A DNA stretch of 10,450 nt, from positions 1 to 10,450 of the forward strand of contig JBIIVF010000086.1 in the NCBI GenBank assembly GCA_044339595.1. Direction: 5' to 3'. Each line of letters opens with the position of its first letter. Positions within the stretch are counted from its first letter, which is position 1. This document shows positions 6,252-10,450 of this stretch, one piece after another. A program made the translations under genes and the position numbers. The DNA comes from CAZTGZ01 sp044339595 (lineage in GTDB: Bacteria; Bacteroidota; Bacteroidia; NS11-12g; UBA9320). The notes beneath the pieces are model-generated. The model did not search any database, was not told the DNA's origin, and saw nothing but the letters and a program-made list of their open reading frames with translations.

Positions 6252-7220
6252 TTACAGCTCCACGCTCTCTTCTTTTACTACTGTGCTTAAATGGAACAAG
6301 GCATCTCCCCGATTGACAATGGGAGCCGAATTTACGCCAAATATAAAACCGTCGTTGGGGGCATATACCCGATTCTCAAACTCCCCAAAAGGATCCGTTA
6401 CAATGCCAAGCAGGGATCGTTTTTTTACCCATGTGCCGTTTTGAATGCGCATTTGAAACATGCCGGAATGGGGGGCCCTCACCCACTTTGATTTTTTAAC
6501 AATGACCGAGATGGTTTTCTCCGGTGCGTGTTTGCTTTTCATTCCCAAATAGCGCATGATGTTTTCGGCCCCGTGTACACCGCAGGCAATCACAGGTTCA
6601 TCAAACTGATTGGTTTTTCCGCCTTCAAACAACAAGGTAGTTTTTCCCATTTTAAACAAGGTATGCCTCACAGATTTTGGGATATATTCTGAGTGGATAA
6701 TAAAAGGAGCGCCGAAATGTTCAGCGAGGTTAAATGTATCTGTTTCCTCAAAATTGCATCGGATTTGAGGCGCATTGATCCGATCAGCGCTGCCGGTATG
6801 AAAATCAATCACATAATCTACCAGGGGAGCAATCGATTTGGTGAAGTGCCAGGCAAAACGGGCTGCCAGCGACCCATTGAGCGCTCCCGGAAATTGTCGG
6901 TTCAGGTCTCTCCCATCCGGAAATTGCCTCGACAAATTCAGAAATCCGAAAATATTGAAGACCGGAATCGAAATGGTGGTTCCGCAAACAGGCTTATTCA
7001 CGCCGGAACGGATAATTCTTCGCACAATTTCTACCCCATTGGTTTCATCGCCATGCAATCCACCTAAAAATAGGACTACAGGCCCTTCTGCTTCCGCTCT
7101 TTCAATGATGATGGGCACTTTCACATCGGTGCGGGTATGCAATTTGGCAACATCCAAATACACCTGCGCACTTTCTCCCGCAGCGATGGTCTTTCCGAGA
7201 ATCACAAAGTCTTTTGCCAT
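6252..7220 (-). CDS. Succinylglutamate desuccinylase/aspartoacylase-family zinc hydrolase
   Basis: AstE/AspA-family (M14-like) metalloenzymes remove acyl groups from amino acids or related amides. The 322-residue protein shows the zinc ligands His56 and Glu59 in GGLHGDETNG, the third ligand His141 in DFHTGSA, the substrate-site DLNRQFPG (105-112) and the catalytic glutamate Glu199 in LLFEGGK. The last 90 residues form the beta-rich C-terminal domain usual in this family. I place the start at the ATG at 7218-7220 (MAKDFVILGKTI), because the open frame upstream (to 7559) runs into the divergent gene and reads as nonsense, while TACCTTTG lies 5 bp before this ATG. The substrate cannot be read from sequence: it need not be succinylglutamate, and no arginine-degradation genes are nearby. 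A RimK-associated role, known for some relatives, is possible but rimK is not in view. Confidence 0.9.
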   Translation of the reverse strand: MAKDFVILGKTIAAGESAQVYLDVAKLHTRTDVKVPIIIERAEAEGPVVLFLGGLHGDETNGVEIVRRIIRSGVNKPVCGTTISIPVFNIFGFLNLSRQFPDGRDLNRQFPGALNGSLAARFAWHFTKSIAPLVDYVIDFHTGSADRINAPQIRCNFEETDTFNLAEHFGAPFIIHSEYIPKSVRHTLFKMGKTTLLFEGGKTNQFDEPVIACGVHGAENIMRYLGMKSKHAPEKTISVIVKKSKWVRAPHSGMFQMRIQNGTWVKKRSLLGIVTDPFGEFENRVYAPNDGFIFGVNSAPIVNRGDALFHLSTVVKEESVEL

Positions 7221-7225
7221 GTGGG

Positions 7226-7254
7226 CAAAGGTAGCGGAAAGATGTCGTTTCAAA
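7226..7254 (-). promoter_or_regulatory. Candidate promoter of the desuccinylase-family gene
   Basis: Read on the minus strand, TTTG (7251-7254) is followed after 17 bp by TACCTTTG (7226-7233), an exact TAnnTTTG match that ends 5 bp before the ATG at 7220. The element spacing is slightly short of the usual 19-20. It predicts a leaderless mRNA and supports the chosen start. Confidence 0.42.
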
Positions 7255-7292
7255 ATCACAAGAATTGAACACCAATAATTTTCAAAAATGAA

Positions 7293-7300
7293 TACATTTG
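7293..7300 (+). promoter_or_regulatory. Candidate -7 box of the DUF1624-like gene
   Basis: TACATTTG matches TAnnTTTG exactly and ends 4 bp before the ATG at 7305. No TTTG is present at the usual upstream distance, so the promoter is supported by one element only. The 84-bp divergent spacer also holds the promoter of the zinc hydrolase gene on the other strand. Confidence 0.4.
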
Positions 7301-7304
7301 AACG

Positions 7305-8489
7305 ATGGCTCAGGAAACAGGAAACAATCGCATAGTGAGCATAGACTTCGTTCGTGGTTTGGTGATGATACTCATGACCCTCGATCATGTGCGGGATTAT
7401 TTTCATGATCAGGCTTTTGAATTCGATCCTTTGGATATGTCGCGTACCTACCCGATGCTCTACTTTACCCGCTGGATTACCCATTTTTGTGCTCCGGTAT
7501 TTGTATTCTTGTCGGGCACCTCGGCATTCTTGCACGGACTGAATAAAACGCCCGGTCAATTGTCGCGGTTTCTTTTCACCCGCGGATTATGGCTCATTTT
7601 TGCAGAACTGACCATCATCGGTTTTGGATGGTTTTTCGATATCACTTTTCACTTGCAACTATTCGGTGTGATATGGGCCATCGGCTTCAGCATGATTGCT
7701 TTATCGGTCATTTCAAGGTTACCCCTTCGTTTGATTCTGATCATAGGATTTGCGATCGTCTTCGGACATAATTTGCTCGACTCCATTCATGTGCAGCAAC
7801 CCGGTGCATTAAAAGTCATTTGGGCTGCGATGCATGAAGGTGGATTCTTCACCTGGATGGGACATGATTTCATGTTTTTCTATCCGGCCTTGCCTTGGGT
7901 GGGTGTGATGAGTTTAGGTTATGCTCTCGGTCATTTTTACAAAAACGGCACCGACGAAAAGAAAAGAAGAACTTGGCTCATCACCGTGGGAACGGCCTCT
8001 ATCCTATTTTTTATTGGTCTCCGCCTCTCCCAAATTTATGGAGATCCGAATCTTTGGAGTACACAAAATGGGATGTTCAATACCCTGATGTCCGTGCTCA
8101 ACACCACCAAATACCCGCCTTCTCTTTCCTTCCTGTTGATGACCTTGGGACCTGCTTTACTGTTTCTGGCTTGGTCTGAAATGTGGGACATCGATCGAAA
8201 GCGCGGCATAGTAGTGATCGGTCGTGTGCCGTTGTTTTACTATTTGATTCACATATATGCCATCCATTTATTTGCACTTTTTGCCACTTGGTCGATGGAC
8301 ATCCCCTGGACCGCCATGATTCTAAAAACATGGGTCAATTATGTTCCAGAACTGAAAGGATATGGATTCCCACTCCTATTGGTCTATATCATTTGGCTGG
8401 CCATGGTGATGATGTTGTATCCCTTCTGCGTGCGATACAATGCTTACAAAACCGCCCATAAAGGAAAATGGTGGCTGAGTTATTTGTAG
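7305..8489 (+). CDS. DUF1624/HGSNAT-like multi-pass membrane acyltransferase
   Basis: A 394-residue polytopic membrane protein of the type annotated DUF1624 or heparan-alpha-glucosaminide N-acetyltransferase-like. Such proteins are thought to pass acyl groups across the membrane onto sugars or other acceptors. The N-terminal signature RIVSIDFVRGLVMILMTLDH (residues 9-28, with Asp27-His28 at the end of the first helix) and the following HFCAPVFVFLSGTSAFL are the main evidence. The rest is a series of hydrophobic helices, around 91-110, 118-136, 141-155, 188-210, 225-240, 270-290, 303-330 and 360-380, with short loops. There is no signal peptide. The start at 7305 is the first ATG after a -7 box and leaves a normal N-terminus. 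The gene is divergent from the zinc hydrolase gene and convergent with DUF1287. The acyl acceptor is unknown. Confidence 0.85.
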   Translation: MAQETGNNRIVSIDFVRGLVMILMTLDHVRDYFHDQAFEFDPLDMSRTYPMLYFTRWITHFCAPVFVFLSGTSAFLHGLNKTPGQLSRFLFTRGLWLIFAELTIIGFGWFFDITFHLQLFGVIWAIGFSMIALSVISRLPLRLILIIGFAIVFGHNLLDSIHVQQPGALKVIWAAMHEGGFFTWMGHDFMFFYPALPWVGVMSLGYALGHFYKNGTDEKKRRTWLITVGTASILFFIGLRLSQIYGDPNLWSTQNGMFNTLMSVLNTTKYPPSLSFLLMTLGPALLFLAWSEMWDIDRKRGIVVIGRVPLFYYLIHIYAIHLFALFATWSMDIPWTAMILKTWVNYVPELKGYGFPLLLVYIIWLAMVMMLYPFCVRYNAYKTAHKGKWWLSYL

Positions 8490-8511
8490 GATAATTTCCT
8501 AGGTCTAACTT

Positions 8512-8570
8512 TCGTCCTTCGTCTCTCGTCTTCCGTAATTCGTCTTCCGTAATTCGTAATTTTTAATTCG
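8512..8570. repeat. Tandem CGTCTTCCGTAATT repeat between convergent genes
   Basis: Two exact 14-bp copies of CGTCTTCCGTAATT lie side by side at 8527-8540 and 8541-8554. A shortened CGTAATT follows at 8555-8561, and degenerate TTCGTCC/TTCGTCTC units precede them from about 8512. The array fills most of the 73-bp gap after the acyltransferase gene and runs into the last codons of the DUF1287 gene, whose stop is at 8563-8565. I recall similar CGTCTT/CGTAATT-type spacers between Bacteroidota genes, but this was not checked. The array shows no strong dyad symmetry, so it is not an obvious terminator hairpin. Confidence 0.7.
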
Positions 8571-9156
8571 CATTTCCCTCATACCTGTAATGCCCAATAA
8601 TAGCATAATCAATCAACACATCCTCCAACACCTGTCCTGAGCCGATGTTGTGTACAATCATATTCCGGTTGGTGAAGGTTGATTTGCGGCTTACCACAAT
8701 GCCTACATGAGTGACTCCGGATCCTAAATCCCAGCAAACGATATCACCGGGCAGATAATCTTGTGCTTTTTCACTTTTGTTCAGTGAAGTCCCCTTTCTT
8801 GCGAAGAACTTCATCAGATTAGGCACCCTTCGGTGGTCGATATTGGAATCCGGCTTTTTGAGTCCCCAGATTTTAGGGTACAAACCAAAGTTCTGTTTCA
8901 TGTCTTCATGTACCAGCTTTTGCAGATCAATGCCCAACTTTCTGTAAGCCCGGATTACCACATCCGTACAAACCCCTTTGTTCGCAGGCGCATCCCCATT
9001 GGGATAAGGAATGTTAAAATAAGTGGCATCATAAGTAACGCGCTGATGGGTGAGGGAGATAGCCGCGTCTGACAACCGTTGTCCGAAATGCAAATCCTTG
9101 GATGCCCCGACCGATATCAGAAAAAGAATCCATCCAAAATTCTTCAATCTGTTCAT
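8563..9156 (-). CDS. DUF1287 exported amidase/NlpC-P60-like protein
   Basis: A 197-residue protein with a hydrophobic N-terminal segment (RLKNFGWILFLISVGAS) consistent with a signal peptide cut near residue 19, so it should act in the periplasm or outside. The body matches the DUF1287 pattern: YPNGDAPANKGVCTDVVIRAYR (residues 51-72, in pieces YPNGD and GVCTDVV), NIDHRRVPNL, LPGDIVCWDL, THVGIVV and VHNIG. Cys63, with His150 or His169, is the likely catalytic set by analogy with NlpC/P60 cysteine amidases, which cut peptidoglycan stem peptides or related amides. Actual substrate unknown. Its ATG overlaps the stop of the upstream OmpA-domain gene (ATGA, 4 bp), so the two are co-translated and probably act together at the cell wall. 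The 3' end enters the tandem-repeat spacer. Confidence 0.87.
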   Translation of the reverse strand: MNRLKNFGWILFLISVGASKDLHFGQRLSDAAISLTHQRVTYDATYFNIPYPNGDAPANKGVCTDVVIRAYRKLGIDLQKLVHEDMKQNFGLYPKIWGLKKPDSNIDHRRVPNLMKFFARKGTSLNKSEKAQDYLPGDIVCWDLGSGVTHVGIVVSRKSTFTNRNMIVHNIGSGQVLEDVLIDYAIIGHYRYEGNAN

Positions 9157-10450
9157 TCCACTTTTATGACCCTAAACGCCACCCTTCGATTTTTCGCTTG
9201 TCCGGATGTGGTTTCATTGTCTGCCACCGGCCTGTCCGGACCATACCCCTTGGTGGTCATTCTATCTGCAGCGATGCCTCTTCCAATAAGGTATTGCCGC
9301 ACACTTTCAGCTCTTTTGGCCGATAAAATCAGGTTATAATCACGCGATGCCACCGAACTGGTATGCCCTTCGATTTCAATCACGAGGGTCGGATTTTGTT
9401 GCATCAAAACCACCAGCTTATCGAGTTCTTTCATCGATGCCGGTTTCAATTCGGATGAATCATTGTCGAAAAAGATGTCGTTCAGTACAAACGTATTTCC
9501 TTCGCTGATTTCATAAATCCCCCATCGCGGCTTCATGACCAATGTGGGAATCTGCGCATTGCAGCGACAATCTTCCGGCTTGTTGACCAGACGAACACTC
9601 ACATCCTCAATATAATAATAAGACTCATGCATGATGCCCTGACACTTTTTGAGGACGAGTTGCTTATCGGGATAGTACGTTCCAATATTGATGAATTGCT
9701 CCCCTCCTCTGGCCCGATAAGTGCATTCCATGCGCATCCAGCCACTCTTGTAAATGAGCCAGTCTTTTTCGAGCCAAATATGCGGTTGAATTTTATCGTT
9801 CAACCGATCAAACCGCAATACCTGATTGCTAAAAACAATGCCAATGCGCTTAGCCGCATAATTAGATTCAGTACCTAACTTAAGATAGAATTTGAAACAA
9901 TATAAATGCCCTGCTTTCAGCGTATCCTTCAGCCCCATGGCGAAATATTCAATGTCATTTCCCCGCTCAGAATACACCCGAAATCCCAAAGATGCTTCTC
10001 CGGTTCTCTGGGCGATGGCGTTATTGATGTAAAAATCCGGACTTCCACTCACGCGATACACATCCTTCACTTCTTTGTCAATACTCGTATAAGAAAACTT
10101 CAGTCCGGGATGATCTTCGAAACCGGGGTTTAAGACCAGATTATCTTCCTGCAAATGGGTATTGGGTTCAGGATCTGTGAGCAATTCAGGATTTCCGTAA
10201 TTTCTTTCGTTGGGAAGATTATCCGCCACCAATTGTTGTTGCAGTCCGTTGTAATATTTGGTCAGCAAACGGATGTTTCCGCTGTACACCGTTTCCGAAA
10301 TTTTGATGCTCCCGCGAAAGACCGTTTCAACAAATACCGTATCCCGGAAAGCGATGTCGTAGGTCATGCCATTGTCTTTGATGATGCAGGCTTGAAAGTA
10401 CTGCACTTCGGCCGCTACGTCGTTTTGATATATTTCCGCTTTGATGCGCT
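9153..10450 (-). CDS. Surface protein with jelly-roll-like region and C-terminal OmpA peptidoglycan-binding domain, 5' end outside window
   Basis: The reading frame is open to the right edge with no start needed inside the window, so the gene is N-terminally truncated here; about 432 residues are visible. In order there is a segment rich in short beta-strand repeats (TVFVETVFRGSIKISETVYSG), then a domain starting NLVLNPGFEDHPG and ending YYYIEDVSVRLV, a pattern common in Bacteroidota extracellular jelly-roll, carbohydrate-binding-like domains. Last comes an OmpA-type domain of about 115 residues (LNDIFFDNDSSELKPAS, IEIEGHTSSVASRDYN, LSAKRAESVRQYLIGRG, KGYGPDRPVADN, QAKNRRVAFRV). OmpA domains bind diaminopimelate in peptidoglycan and anchor outer-membrane proteins. 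The position usually held by the binding Asp is Arg, with Asp one place later; the binding Arg in LSAKRAES is kept. The gene is co-translated with DUF1287. Confidence 0.86.
   Translation of the reverse strand, partial: RIKAEIYQNDVAAEVQYFQACIIKDNGMTYDIAFRDTVFVETVFRGSIKISETVYSGNIRLLTKYYNGLQQQLVADNLPNERNYGNPELLTDPEPNTHLQEDNLVLNPGFEDHPGLKFSYTSIDKEVKDVYRVSGSPDFYINNAIAQRTGEASLGFRVYSERGNDIEYFAMGLKDTLKAGHLYCFKFYLKLGTESNYAAKRIGIVFSNQVLRFDRLNDKIQPHIWLEKDWLIYKSGWMRMECTYRARGGEQFINIGTYYPDKQLVLKKCQGIMHESYYYIEDVSVRLVNKPEDCRCNAQIPTLVMKPRWGIYEISEGNTFVLNDIFFDNDSSELKPASMKELDKLVVLMQQNPTLVIEIEGHTSSVASRDYNLILSAKRAESVRQYLIGRGIAADRMTTKGYGPDRPVADNETTSGQAKNRRVAFRVIKVE

Noticed and set aside
7221..7559. N-terminal extension of the zinc hydrolase frame (minus strand) to give a 435-residue protein
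   Set aside because: It would overlap the start of the divergent acyltransferase gene, the extra residues do not resemble the family, and a perfect -7 box precedes the internal ATG at 7220.
10404..10406. GTG as the start of the OmpA-domain protein
   Set aside because: The frame stays open to the window edge, no signal peptide follows the GTG, and a surface protein should have one, so the true start lies outside the window.

Overview
The window looks like a chromosomal piece of a Bacteroidota (Bacteroidetes) bacterium. The evidence is the protein families (DUF7009 beside FdhD, and a surface OmpA-like protein with a jelly-roll-like region carrying the 'LNPGFED' motif), the near absence of Shine-Dalgarno sequences, and several boxes of the Bacteroidetes -7 type (TAnnTTTG) lying a few bases before start codons. 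I cannot name a genus.

Layout. Positions 1-1400 (minus) hold an ALDH7A1-like aldehyde dehydrogenase cut by the left edge. Positions 1565-3615 (plus) are a tight three-gene operon: an unrecognised multi-pass membrane protein, a THEP1-like P-loop NTPase and the molybdenum cofactor guanylyltransferase MobA. Positions 3715-4833 (minus) hold an AT-rich class II Fic protein with its own palindrome-rich promoter region. Positions 5027-6240 (plus) are fdhD plus a DUF7009 gene overlapping it by 4 bp. Positions 6252-7220 (minus) encode a succinylglutamate desuccinylase/aspartoacylase-family zinc hydrolase, divergent from a DUF1624/HGSNAT-like membrane acyltransferase at 7305-8489 (plus). A short tandem-repeat spacer follows. 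On the minus strand, an OmpA-domain surface protein cut by the right edge (9153-10450) is followed by a DUF1287 amidase-like exported protein (8563-9156), again with a 4-bp overlap.

How the parts work together. MobA makes the guanine dinucleotide form of molybdopterin, and FdhD sulfurates that cofactor for insertion into formate dehydrogenase-type enzymes. The middle of the window (1565-6240) therefore reads as a Mo-bisMGD enzyme maturation cassette. The membrane protein, the NTPase and the DUF7009 protein are the uncharacterised members tied to it by overlap or near-zero spacing. No formate dehydrogenase gene is inside the window. The Fic gene splits the cassette and looks like a later insertion. 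The OmpA-like and DUF1287 pair points to envelope/peptidoglycan work.

The most interesting non-coding structure is at 4825-4942: six TGACA/TGTCA half-sites spaced near whole helical turns, spanning the predicted fic promoter and start codon. They suggest autoregulation by the Fic protein's C-terminal winged helix. A second signal is a set of -7-like boxes ending 4-5 bp before the ATG of four genes, which predicts leaderless transcripts. All calls come from reading the sequence; no database search was run.
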